A stretch of 64,000 bases of DNA. It comes from Hemibagrus wyckioides. Taxonomy: Eukaryota; Chordata; Actinopteri; Siluriformes; Bagridae. Positions 36,147-49,045 of this stretch are shown piece after piece. The stretch is taken from NCBI RefSeq assembly GCF_019097595.1, contig NC_080734.1, positions 11,746,392 to 11,810,391 of the forward strand, given 5' to 3'. Below the pieces are notes generated by a model. That model did no database searches. It was not told the origin of the DNA and worked only from the letters and a program-made list of their open reading frames with translations. Both the position numbers and the translations under genes were made by a program. Position 1 is the first letter of the stretch. Each line of letters starts with the position of its first letter.

Positions 36147-36385
36147 GGGGGCGGTAGTAGCTCAAGTGGTTAAAGCTCTGGGTTGTCAACGGAAGATCGG
36201 TGTCCAAGCCCCAGCACAGCCAAACTGCCACTGTTGGGCCCTTGAGCAAGGTCCCCAACCCACCTTGCTCCAGGGGCGCTGCATCATGGCTGACCCTGCG
36301 CTCGGGCCCCAACCCCCAAGGATGGGATATGCAAAGAAAGAATTTCACTGTGCAATATTGTACATGTGACAAATAAAGGCTACTT
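36147..36385 (+). mobile_element. tRNA-derived SINE, second of a head-to-tail pair
   Basis: Same family as the preceding copy. It is longer at the 3' end: AAAGAATTTCACTGTGCAAT and ACATGTGACAAATAAAGGCT. The B box is degenerate (GGTGTCCAAGCCCC). Confidence 0.88.
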
Positions 36386-36947
36386 ACAATATCTTGTAGT
36401 TGTTTTTCTAAATATGAAATGGCTGCTATTAGTTATAAATGACTTATTTGAGGAACTTTGGGAGAATAAAGCCAGTCTGATCTTCAGTGCTTTCATGTGG
36501 TTAGTATCCTACACCCGCTCCAACACATACATACCCATCCCTGTCCTGACGTCAGCACAAAGCCTCCTGGGATATTAATTATTGTGGGAATGAAGAAACG
36601 AGTTCCCAGGTTCAGCCACCCCACTCCCCCCACCACCCCCACTTTTTAAACCCCCAACACACACACACACACCAGCTCTGAAGTTGGGTGAAATATTATA
36701 AAGGAGAAAAGGGAACAAGATAAATATGGGGAGAAAGATATGTGCAGCTCAGCATCAGTAGATCTTGCTCCATCTATAAAAAGCGCACACATACACACAC
36801 ACACACACACCATTGTGTACTAAATGCTCATAGCTGAAGCCAGTTGGCTCCATGTCCAATGTCTCTTCCCCCGCTGGACTCCACGGCAGAATAAAGAGTC
36901 CATCAGCACGTTCTATCTGCTGCAGTGGGAAGCTGGCTGCTTAGTCC

Positions 36948-36953
36948 ACACAG

Positions 36954-36987
<34 letters not shown>

Positions 36988-36992
36988 ATACA
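36948..36992. repeat. (CA)n microsatellite
   Basis: CA units with a few TA interruptions. Confidence 0.9.
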
Positions 36993-37097
36993 CACACTCA
37001 TATTTCACTCCAGCTCCACTCACATGCTCCATCCATCAGGCACAAATGAGGCACCAGACACACGCATGGGGGGAAAGAGAAAGAAAGGAATTGTGTG

Positions 37098-37114
37098 TGT
37101 ATATATATGTGTGT

Positions 37115-37145
<31 letters not shown>

Positions 37146-37235
37146 TGAGAGACAGACAGACAGAAAGAGAGTGAGGGAGGGAGGGAAAGAAGGAAATAGA
37201 GAAAGAGATGGATAGGGAGAGAGACCAGGAGGGAG
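37098..37235. repeat. GA-rich simple-repeat tract
   Basis: Purine-rich GAGA/GACAGACA/GGGAGGGA sequence, followed by (GT)n at about 37299-37327. Confidence 0.9.
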
Positions 37236-38137
37236 GGAAGAAAAGGTCACCTGAAAATAGAAAGTTTACTATAAATTTAACGTGAAAGGAGCTCTGCACA
37301 GTGTGTGTGTGTGTGTGTGTGTGTGTATGAAATGGTCCTTTATATTCCCTGACTTTCACTGTAAGGTCTCAATAAGGTGAGAATCTTGTACTTATATTTA
37401 CATATATTAAAGAAATAATATACATTTTACTCACACGGGTACTACACTACACTACACTACACTACACACCACACACACACACCCTTACTTCAGATTATCC
37501 AGAACTACACATCTGGTTCAAGTTTGATTTAGAAACCCTTTCTTAAATGTTTTTCAAAAAGCTGTTCATCACAAATATTTTGTCAAGACCATAACTGATA
37601 TGAAGTCTTGCAATATCCCTGAAACAACGCCAAGTTTCATGTTTATCTAGCTTTGCAATCGTGAGACTGTTTAACTGTTTAAAACACGTGTGGCTAACGC
37701 ACCTCAGAAGAGTCTCCTTTTATATAATCCTAAATGGACAGTATGTCGATAGGACAAGAAACAAGCTGGACACACTGATGCAGTGGTGAAAAAAAAATGA
37801 AGAGTTTGTACTTTAGTGAATCGCAAATATATAAACTCTGCAAAACTTATATAATTGTTATTGGATTTGTTGGTACGATCCTCTGACAGCTCCAAACCCT
37901 AATTTACCTCTTTCAACTTTCAAAATGCTAATTCCAAGTTGCAAACTTTTAAAGAACTTACAGCACAAGACTTTTATTATGACGTCACTACTGTACGATT
38001 CAGGGGTCAGTTTGAGTGGACAGTCTTCTTTTTACGTGGCTTTAAAATTTTAAAGGATTAAAAAGGAATTGGTAAACCTATAATGTGAGATGTTTGTGAA
38101 TTATGATTAAGTTGTTTCACATCATATGTGCTCATAC

Positions 38138-38410
38138 GGTTAGATCCAGAAGCATTGGCACCCTTGATAAAAACAGTATGAAAATGGTCATAAAAATGTC
38201 TTCATTTTCTTAGGGTAAAAACAACAACAACAAAAATTAATTATGAAAGTTTTCAGAGTTAATTAAAGAAAAAACAAAGGCTTTTTAATTTTCTTTGTAA
38301 ATACATTTTCAGTGTGAGATGAAGCTAATAAATCACAGGCATTCATTCTCAACCTATTTAATTCCCCAAACCTGTTTTCACCACGGGTGCCAATAATTCT
38401 GGATGTGACC
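38138..38410. mobile_element. MITE-like element with inverted ends
   Basis: The left end carries GGTTAGATCCAGAAGCATTG followed by GCACCC. The complement of the right end carries GGTCACATCCAGAATTATTG followed by GCACCC, so about 21 of 26 bases match as inverted repeats. There is no coding capacity in 270 bp. It is of a type common in fish ('attggcacccttg' repeats). Confidence 0.65.
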
Positions 38411-39028
38411 ATGTACATGTTACAGTTGCAGATTTTCACATTTCACTATGACCTGAAATTCATAAAATTATCATTTTGCTGTTGTAATAGCTAGCATATG
38501 CTTACTTCTGACATAAAGTAGCATACCAGTGACCTCAGGTATTTTAGCCATGAACTGGACATCTATGGCCTTGATTCCACTCATCAGTACATTTATTCAC
38601 AATAACTCTGGCAAAGGAGTACTGGAAAGATGTATACCCTCGTTACCCCGCTTCCTCCAGCGTACCTCACGCTCACCTCGCCTTACTGGTTCTCGCCCTC
38701 AGTTCTTTTTCTCTCTCCTGCTCTGGATCATTACCTCTGTGAGGGACAGCTGAGAGGCCCAGGCCAAAATCCCCCTTCCTGTTCACGACTCACACACACT
38801 TACACTTACACACACACACAAATACCCACAGAAAACTTCTGGCCCACTCCAAATCTTTGTGGTGAAGGCCGGAGAGAATGTAACGTGTTCTGCTGTGAAA
38901 GCCCTGTCATTGTGCGTGCTCAATGTTCTTTTTCAAACTCACATGGGGATGCTGGGGTCCAGTCTAACCATGACTTACTGCACTTACAACGTGAGCCCAG
39001 ACACAGACATATAGGGGGATGGGAGAAG

Positions 39029-39032
<4 letters not shown>

Positions 39033-39084
<52 letters not shown>

Positions 39085-39089
39085 GTGTG
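39033..39089. repeat. (GT)n microsatellite
   Basis: About 27 GT units with a GC interruption. Confidence 0.96.
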
Positions 39090-40991
39090 CAGGAAAGTAG
39101 TGTGTAGCCCCTGCCTTATCAGCCTGGCCTTCCTGTCCATCCATCATGGCAGTCTTGTGCCTGATGCCTGGAGTTCACCAGGGCTTCAGCTCGGCAGCGA
39201 CATCTGGATTAGGTACAATTTCACAGCGAAATTAACGGAAGTGTGTCTGATCGGTTGCATTGTACCCTGAGGGCAAATCATGAAAACGACAAATCTTGCA
39301 TTCTCACATAACTGTTATTTAATTAGAAGAAAAATGGTGGTTGTATGTTTGAAACCATTTGCTCATCAAGGACCATTTTACACCTCCATCTCTTGATTGG
39401 ATTGAGTGAAACCTGATGAATTAAGCAGGTTTTGATTTATTTGGTTTGGGCAGGTCTAAAGCTCAAAAAAAGTACAAACAGAATAAAAGTAATAATAGAG
39501 GGCTTATTGCAGCATGTCTGTGTGAAGCAGTGTGAGTCATGGAAGCCCTCCATTAGTCTAGCATATTGTTCCCGAGTGGCATGAGATTGCAAGTTTGCAT
39601 CCGTGGTTTGGAATCCAAGACCGAAAAAGTGGCCGTTCTCTCTGGGTTGGAGGGTTGGTGTTACTCTCTCCCCTGTCAATCAGAGCCAGGGGTGGGCATC
39701 TGAGAGCTCATGTATGTGGAAGAGAGCAGTTAGTGCTTTACTCCCTGTTTGACACAGCATGAGCAGCGAAAAGATCTGAAAAGATACTCAGAGAATGCGC
39801 ATGGTAACATTCACCCTCCAAGGTTGTAACGGTCATGTGATAATGCAGAGCAAATAGCTAGGAAATGGGCATGCCACAAATAGACAAATCACCAAATTGG
39901 AGGGGGAAAAAACTCAGAAATAAACAGAAGTGAAGACTAGTGTTCAAAATGAGATAAAACTACACAGGAACAGTGTTGCTATGACATCCAATTATGTCTG
40001 TCTCAGCATAAAACCTGCTGTCAAACTCTAAGAGTTACAGCTTCTGTTTTATCCAGTCACACATTCTTATTGTTGTGAGATTGTGAGTTAGTACAAACTA
40101 GTTGTGCTCTCCAGGTGGGAGGAGATGGTCACAGCGATGCTAGCCACCCATGGGCATCTGGGAGCTTGTGTATGTGGAAGAGATCAGTTGTGCTTCCCTG
40201 TGTGTATGGGAAGAGAGAGAGAGAGAGAGAGAGAGATGTTGCCTTGTGATGTAGCATCTGATGTAGCATGAGCATCAGTTGAAGAACATGAAAAGGTTGG
40301 TCTCAGGTATGTCTGATGAAGCATGTGACCCACACTTTGGTAGTGGTCATGTGATAGAGTGAGCTTTAACAAGTGGGACCCATTCAGGGAGGTGAAAAAA
40401 TAATTCCACACCATAAACAACAAAAAACAAGTTCATTATATGCGAGTTTAATGTTAATCTAAAATAGACAGACAGGCAGGCAGACAGACAGACAGAGAAT
40501 GTGTGTGAGACAGAGAGAGAAAGAGAGAGAGAGAAAGAAGGGTATGTGTGTGTGGGAGAAAGCTCTGTCAAGTCTTGACAGTGAAAAGGCAAAGACAAAC
40601 AAAGGCTTAACAGTGGTGACATCCTCATCACTGCCTCAACACCTCTACTGTTTGAATGCAGTGTATCTGATCAACTCTCTCTCTCTCCCCTTTAGTCTCT
40701 TTGAACACATCATACATAAAGCTGTGTATTAACTCTTCTTCTCAGTCTATTTCATCAAAGACCAACTGTTAAAATGTGATGTTTCACTTTTCCTTCCGTA
40801 AATCACTAACATGCGCACACACACCCACACCTGTACAAAACCATGAAGAAAAAAAAAAGGACACACGCACAACCACAAGTTCGGCTCGGCCATCTGAGTG
40901 TTTATAAGACTCTACTCATTTACATGTGCCGTGTTTTTCTGGAAGCATATTTTGCAACTGGCGAAAGTTTTAATGCTCCCCACTGCACCAC

Positions 40992-41025
<34 letters not shown>

Positions 41026-41352
41026 GGTCACAGTCTTTTTTTGTACTGAGCACAGAAGAGCTCTGTTTGAGGCAGGTGGTTTGAGTTAGGCACAGACATG
41101 CTGTCGTACGGCCGTAGTCCAAACACACACGCGCACACACACACACGCTGAAAGACTGAGGTTTTGACTGCAGATCACCTGTGAACTTTATTAGCACTCT
41201 TCCACACAGACTGTGTTTTCCCTCCATATTCCTGCTGCCACTGAGACCTGCAGTTCCACACAACCTTCACCTTTAACTCTACAACTCTGTCGTACCTGCA
41301 CTCTTCTCTCATTCATTCATTCACTTATTCATTCCTATGCACAGATTTCAGT

Positions 41353-41523
<171 letters not shown>

Positions 41524-41798
41524 GCTGAATATCTGTTATGTTCTGGAATATACAATATTTTAGTGTTATTTGTTTAATTGGGTATTATTTATTATTATCT
41601 AGTTTTAGGACTTAGATGAATATCCGATTAAAGTTCAGGTCAAGGGTTCACAAACTTTACAGTGGAGTAAATAATTTCACAGAAAATTCTGCGCATTGGC
41701 ATGTACAAAACATTTTTTTGTGTGTTTGGAAAACCTTATAAACAATGTAGGAGTATATCATTTGCAAACTATCCTGGTTATGTATGTGCAAAAGCAAA

Positions 41799-41800
<2 letters not shown>

Positions 41801-41839
<39 letters not shown>

Positions 41840-41995
41840 GGAGAGAGAATGTGAGAGAGTGTGTGTGTATGAGAGAGAGTGAGAGAGAGTGTGAGAAAAA
41901 GTGAGAGAGATTGTGTGCGTGTGTGTGTGTGTGTGTGTGAGTGAGTGAGTGAGTGAGAGAGAGAGAGAGAGAGAGAGATAGGAGAGAGAGAGGTA
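41801..41995. repeat. (GT)n/(GA)n/(GTGA)n compound microsatellite
   Basis: Alternating blocks of GT, GA and GTGA. Reading frames through it are low-complexity artefacts. Confidence 0.96.
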
Positions 41996-43410
41996 TGAAG
42001 AACAGAGATGGTTATCTGCGTCATTTAGCCTGCTGCTGAACATATTGGTTACAAATTGGAAAATGAGCAGCAGGTGTGCTCAAACACGCACACACACACA
42101 CACGCACACACACCCACACCCACACAGAACACACTTCAGGCCCAGGCCATGTGAACAAGAGGGACCCGTCACTATGGTGATGATGTGTAGAAGTGAAAAG
42201 TAACATTCAATCAGCAATGTTGTGTGATGTGTTGTTGCGTATCTCTAGAGAAAAAAAAGATCATCAAGAGCACATCACTGTCATGTCTCTCTTCCAGTTC
42301 ATTTTAAGCTACCTTGGACTGGATTGGAATTTCTGACCTGCGCCTGAATAAAGTACCGCAAATCTGAATCCCTATTTAACAAATCGTCATGATTAGTAAA
42401 TAAATAAAGCAGCACTTCCTGTAAATCAAACAGCACTTCCTACACCTATTTATTTCAGATCAATCCACACATGGACATGTTTGCTTGTTTTTATCTAGAA
42501 CACTGACTGTAGAGTACGGAGGAAATATAAATCACTCGTCACGGCTAGTCGGCTAGCTGGTTTCTGACAAGAGACTAGCACTGAGGCACCTGTGGGGTTT
42601 TTCCCACTACTTTGTTACTTCTAAAGGAAGCTGAATGCAACGCTTGAGCATGTGTATAATTTAATAAAATAGATTAAAATAAGCTCTAATGGCCTCTTAT
42701 TTACCTGATATTATTACTCTTATTAGCCTGTAGCAGTGAGCATGATTACTAATCAGTAAAAAAAAATTGGGGGTTTTGCAACTCGGCAAGATTAAATTAG
42801 GTTTCAGTTAAAATAGCTTTATTTTTTTTTAACCCTATTTAAACAATGTCAAATTTTATTACACAAACATGCATTTTTGGAACAAAAAGCCCAAAAAAAT
42901 GAACACAAAAATCAAATATTGTCTAGGCTTTTCAATTTGCTCATATTTAAGGAAAGAGTATAATATAAAAATGTCTACACAAATAATCTACAGATGATCT
43001 TAATCATAATTCTTTATTTCTTTATTTATTAAATATTTTAGATTTATAACTATTTCCAGCACAGCCCAAGATCTGCCCATATACAAGAGAAAAACAGAAA
43101 AAAAACTGCAGCAGAGTTCCTACAGAAGCTGTAAGCTAATTATGAGAGCAAGTTAACAGGTGCTTCATAATCTCTGGCTTCGGAGTGGTTTAACAAATAA
43201 GAGTTTTGCCATCAGTGAAAGTTTGGAAGTTTGGATTTCCGGCAATTGCTGCAACCGTCATAGGTCTCTGAGTGCTCATGGCTGCAGAAGAGAAAGCTTT
43301 CCTCTAAGTGATTTATGTTTATTAGGAGAATATGCATTCATTTATATTATGCAAGAATTTATAATAGAATGAGTTTCCCCACACATTTCCTCATGTACCA
43401 TGTGCAAGCA

Positions 43411-43443
43411 TAAGGGGGAGGGGGAAGAGAGAGAGGGAGAGGG

Positions 43444-43483
<40 letters not shown>

Positions 43484-43527
43484 CAGACAGACAGAGGGAG
43501 GGAGGGGGAGAGAGAGAGAGAGAGAGC
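43411..43527. repeat. GA-rich simple-repeat tract
   Basis: G-rich purine tract with (GA)n and GACAGACA units. Confidence 0.93.
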
Positions 43528-44834
43528 ACTGAACTTATGGCATGTTAATTTTACACTGAATCATATGAAGTGTGTATATGGTATTTATGCTCACAGCCAC
43601 AATATGAGTGCACACACGCATATATATGCGCGCACACACAGTCTGTGAAAATGAAGTCTGATGAAAGCATTACTCTTCCATTTCTTGCCAACCATGTGAC
43701 ATTTCGTTCATAAACACAGACTCACACCTTCTAAACATTATTTACTAGCCTAACAGCCAGTCCTGGCACTGAGTGTGTGTGTGGGTGTGTGTGTATGGAT
43801 TGGGGTGTTGGTGTCAGGTGTGTACAGGTGGTTTATGCAGGTATAGTGAGGGCGGCTCCTGCCTAATGTGCTGTCATGAAAGTGAGAGAAAACAAAAAAG
43901 CACGTCACATTGCCCAGCCCTACATACTACATACTACACACACACACACACACAATACAAAGGCTGAAAGCTATGTTATTTGAGGAATATGGAAGTACAA
44001 ATGCTCATGTCAGGGGCTTGGGATTGGCTGGAGGAGCAAAACAGAAAGGAGCTATGTAAAGAATGCACTGTTTTGATAAGATAGCTGTTAAGATGGCTGC
44101 GAGAACAAAGTTCACAACCTGCATGTCGGTTTTCTAATTTAGCCATTATTTCACAAAGCACTCGCATGAGATGTGGTAAAGGCAGAGATGTACAGAGAGA
44201 GAAAGATAATAAGAGGCGAGGAGGAGGAGGAGAACAAGTAGGAGGAGATCTGGAATGTTTTAACCTCTGTTCACTATTTTAAACACCCCGTGTAAAACGT
44301 AATTAAAACCTTATTAGAGCCTCAAATCATTACCTCATGGATAATGAAGTGCTCTCTGTCTGTCTCTCAGTCTCACACACGCTTTTTGTGATTTTTTGCA
44401 CGACAACAAACCTCTGGGGAAACTCCTGCAATAAAAATGTGTTTCCTTTCCTTTTTTCCCCCCCTTTCTCTTTCCTAGCATCTCAAGCCAAATTACAATA
44501 CAGCAGCAATGAGCTCTACAATCCTACCACTGAGAACATGAAATGTTTTATATACAGGGATCTAGTTATATGTGTATGTTTTATATACAGGAATATATTT
44601 CAGAAGGTTTTTTTTTTGTTTCATCACTAATCGATATGCGTCACTGTACTAAGAACACAACAGCACCCCCCCCCCTCCATCCCCACCCCAACACACACCT
44701 CTTCACCATCACCACCAAACTTGTAATTGAAGTCTAAGGGCATTTGTTGAATTCCTATTCATATGTATTTTCAATTATGACTATAGACATGTTTAATAAT
44801 CAGCTCTTTAACTCCCTAGGTCATGAATAATCAT

Positions 44835-45024
44835 GGTGGGACGTGGGAGCTTAGTGGTTAATGTTATGGACTACTGATCATAAGGTTGTGATTTTGAATC
44901 CCAGGACCACCAAGCTGCCACTATTGGGCCCCTGAGCAAGGCCCTTAACCCTTAATTGCTCAATTGTATACAATTAGATAAATTATAAGGCTGTCTGCCA
45001 AAAATGTAGCTATGTAAATGAATA
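44835..45024 (+). mobile_element. tRNA-derived SINE, second family
   Basis: Head with GGGAGCTTAGTGGTTAATG (A-box type) and GATTTTGAATCCCAGGACC (B-box type). The shared core is TATTGGGCCCCTGAGCAAGG then CCCTTAACCC, and the 3' end is GGCTGTCTGCCAAAAATGTA then GCTATGTAAATG, a LINE-like tail seen in many fish SINEs. Confidence 0.85.
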
Positions 45025-47832
45025 ACTGCAGTGTGTACACTAGTTTTGGACACTTCTCACAAGGACCCTGGCTCACTACACATTGGAACACCTATGACTC
45101 AATTTCCAGTGACATTTTAATTTCCTCATGAGTCACTGTAAAAACCCAAACATATAAAATATTTAAGTTATACATTTTAGCTTAATCACGTGCATTTCTG
45201 TCATGGTACATCAAGCAGTACACTTAAAGGTCGTTAGACATGAACTGCATATAGAATGTTAAAATTAAGTAATCATTTGAGAGCAACAACAGTGATAACA
45301 AGCTTTTGTAGATGAAGGTGGATGAGAGGCTTCAGAAAATGTCATTTTCAGAAATTGAACCCAAACCCCAACCGGCTCCTTGGATTTTGCAGTACATTGT
45401 GTTTTTTTTTCAGTGTTCCAGTGCACTATTAATCAATTACAAAATTAATTAAAGTCCACATCCCTGCTCAGTGCGCTGACTAGAAAGCTGATTGAGACGC
45501 AGCCTATATGAGGTCTCCATGTCCAGACAGAGCCCAGAGCCTCAGAACTCACAGCCTCAGGTTAGTTTCCCCAACTGATAAAACATAATAGACCAACAAA
45601 CACTAAGCTAATACTGAATATTATATATTCATATACTGAATTTTTCTACAAAAGTCCTTGCTGAATTTCATGCAGTTTAACAACCGCCCTTAAACTTCAC
45701 TAATGAGTTTGGAGTACATGTTAAGTGATCTCAGCGTAGAGAAGTGTGTTCAGCGTCTTGTCGATGTTAATCACACGTATGTGCTGGACAGAGTTTAGAT
45801 TTGGAAATTACATAAGTATTTTTTTCATATCTCTGAGGCCGTATCTGACCAAACCTTAACCCTTCCTTACGGCTGTCTCACTTGAAATTCCAGTCCAAGC
45901 ATAAATGCTTGATTGCTTACAAATTGGGTTAATGTTAAGCTTGTGCAAGAACAAATCCCTGAATAATTGCTGAACATAACTAGACTTTCCCTCTTTCAAA
46001 ACACAGATCACCGGACCTGCCAGAGTTTGCACATTCCACATAAGGAGCTCCGCAATTTAAAAGTCTTACACGTGTTGTTTAGTGAGAACATTTCGAGTCA
46101 GACAAGCTCAGTGTATAGTGATTTATTGTGCATGATATTGCATTAATACCGGTCAGATAACTGTGTGGACTCCGAGTTAGACAGTGTGATGGAATATGAA
46201 AACTGTTCTAGAGAGAGATTAGACAATCAGAGTAATATAAGGAATTTTGTTATTTACATTGAATATGAATCCCCTGTTATGCAGATTTTCCAACATAGGA
46301 AAACAGTAGTTAAAACATAGTTAAAAGACAAAATATAACAGCCACCCAGTCAGGGGCACCTGAAGTTCCCTGAATTTCATGAGACTGGTTTGTATGCATG
46401 TAAACATGGCTGTGACAAGCTGTCTGTCTGATCAGCAATTCGTCTAAAAGTTTTCATGCTGCAGTACATTATACACACGATACAGCATTAGTGTTGCATT
46501 AAACCGTCATGTTCCTGATCCCAGTACACACAAATACACAATTATAAGATAATCGAACGCAGCGACGGCGGAGCAAAACTGACAGATACAGACCATTCCG
46601 AGTTAGCAATATCTGAAGTTATAATGAAATACATTTTTGTCATATTGGAGGCAAAGACTCCGAAATCAGAATCACATGTTCTAATTTCAGCGAGCTGCTG
46701 AGACCTAGTATGATGCGTTCAAGCTGTGGGTTGGTGTGTGTGTGTGTGTGTATATGTGTGTGACACAGGACCGAACAGACTGCTCTGTGTGTGTCTGAGA
46801 GAGAAAGAAAAGTGTGTGTGTGTTTCTTGTTGAAGGGATTGAAACACCTGCATTGAATAAAATCTGAGCTAAAGCAGCAGAACAATACATTTCTAATAAC
46901 CAGGAGAGGGCAAGCTACTGTAGAGAATTCTAACATGGTCCAGCTGTGTGTGTGTGTGAGAGAGAGAGAGAGTGTGTGTGTGTCTTTGTGTGTGTTACAA
47001 TGTGTGTCTGGCATGCCCTGGTTCATGTCAGGTTCTGATTGCGTTTGGCTGTGGCTGAAATGAGCCGAACGGCTCTTTGATTAAAACAAGGGGGGGGGAA
47101 TCCATGGCAGGAGCACAGAGAGGAAAATCCTGCAGTTGCATGCACATTTTTTTTCACTCTCACTCACACATGTTGCATACACATCTGTAAGCCTTAAACT
47201 GCACGTGCGATTCACGGATATTCGCGTCCATGCCACTTGAACGCAGACAGGCTATGATACAAGAAACCTGCTGCGCGTGTGAGAATCCTAATCCACACAC
47301 ACACACAGCCACACAGCCACACACTTGTGCACATACCGTAGACAATAACACTAAAGGAGCACCAGCACACAAATTTAGTCCAGTCCTTCTAAAAGCCTGC
47401 ACTTCCTGTAGAGACAGGAAGCCGGAAGCACTCATTCAGCTGAGCGCTTGGGCTTTATCACAGTTCCTGTGATTTCAACAGAGGAACCTTTCAAGTCATT
47501 TAACTACCTTGGCCGTCTATTGTCTGTCTGTTGTCTGGGCCCTTAGGGCCCTAGATTGAATGGTATTTCTCAGGAATGTGTGGCTGAGTCTCTAATACAG
47601 TGCACACTATTGCTCAGACTACGCATATGTTGTATACAATTTATTTATTTTTTTTGGTATGGTAGTAACGTCTCAAATCAAACCCTAGCATTAATATTCA
47701 ATAGCGTTAACAAATTAGGACACGGCAACTCACATCACTAAACCACACAGGTCACTTCAAACTCTAACCATTTTTGCTAAAAAAAAAAAAAAAGCAATGT
47801 TTTGCAGAAAAACCACAGTTGAGCCAGTAGTG

Positions 47833-48350
47833 CAGGGGTCCCTAAACTTTTTTCTGTAAGAGCCACTTTTCCTTTCTTTAATGCGAGAGCCAGGTCGGTC
47901 TGTGCCAAAAAAAAAAAAAAAATTACATGGGTCGGAGTAACTACTAATATTATTGTAGATATTTAAAAAAAATAAATAAATAATTTTAAATGTATTTATT
48001 CTGCTTTCTAATGGTTGATTAGCTGATTATTTTGTTATGCACCATATAGACAAATGATCATTACGTTTCAAGAGATATATAGTCTATTAAAAGAGCATCG
48101 TTTCTATCATAATGACATTTGTTTCATATTCATTGCTACTGAAATCACCTGTTCGTTTGCGATGGTATGTTATGTTAAATGTACCATTCTGTTGGCAAGT
48201 GAATTTAATAAATAATTAGGCTATGTTAACAACCAAGAGAAATTTTAGTTTGAAAGGCAATGTTTATTATCATCAAATACAGATATGAGATAAGGTCCAA
48301 ATGTGGGGGCGGGCTGAATTCGGCTTCCGGCCGTAGTTTGGGGATCCCTG
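47833..48350. mobile_element. Nonautonomous hAT-like transposon with target-site duplication
   Basis: The left end is CAGGGGTCCCTAAACTTTTT; the complement of the right end is CAGGGATCCCCAAACTACGG. These are the typical CAGGGGTCCCCAAACT termini of hAT elements. Flanking 8-mers CAGTAGTG (47825-47832) and CACTAGTG (48351-48358) agree at 7 of 8 positions, fitting the 8-bp hAT duplication. At 518 bp with no open frame it cannot make its own transposase. Confidence 0.85.
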
Positions 48351-48839
48351 CACTAGTGTACCTATTACCAAGAAAACTACAAGTTCATACATTTCAAGCA
48401 CCGTGATAAGTTTTACATGGTTTCTGGAGCCCAGAAATCAATTTTATACTTATTGTAATTTTAAGTTCATTACTTTTATTAAATATTGAGTCATTTTAAT
48501 TATGACTTTAAATTTCAACTGCCAAGTACCTATCGCTTGTAGCTATACATATTAAAAATAACTACATTTATCAACAACTCTGTCTGATTTAGTAAGTTGT
48601 AAAATGTTTCTCATCACCCCAGTCTTGTAGAAAGACACTCAAAGCCAGTTTCAAAGAAACTATAATTGCTTGCTTCATATAGCAGAAGTGTTACTGTCTA
48701 CAGCAAAAGAGTTTTTAATTATTTTGTAAATAACGGCTTTGAATGGCATATACATATTTAAACAAGATTGGCTCTTAAGTTTTATGATAATAATATAATA
48801 AACAGATGAAGTTTTCAGCTACTGCCAAAGTTCCCCCCA

Positions 48840-49045
48840 ATCATCATTCACTCCAATTTGATTATTTGCCAATCATTACGCACCAGCCAGCTCTCCTTCA
48901 TCACCGAACAGATACTACCCAGGGAGATCTATTGGAAAGTGTAATGGAGTAACGCCATCCCTCCCACCAAGAGAGCACACTATTTTTGCTTACTGGCTTC
49001 CCAGCCATGGCTGGCTGTAGCATTGCTGGGATTCAGTCTCTTGAC
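48840..49045. repeat. Possible degenerate dispersed repeat
   Basis: Fragments such as GGCTTCCCAGCCATGGCTGG, GTAGCATTGCTGGGATTC and CCACCAAGAGAGC resemble a repeat seen in cyprinid and catfish genomes. It is too degraded to classify. Confidence 0.35.
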
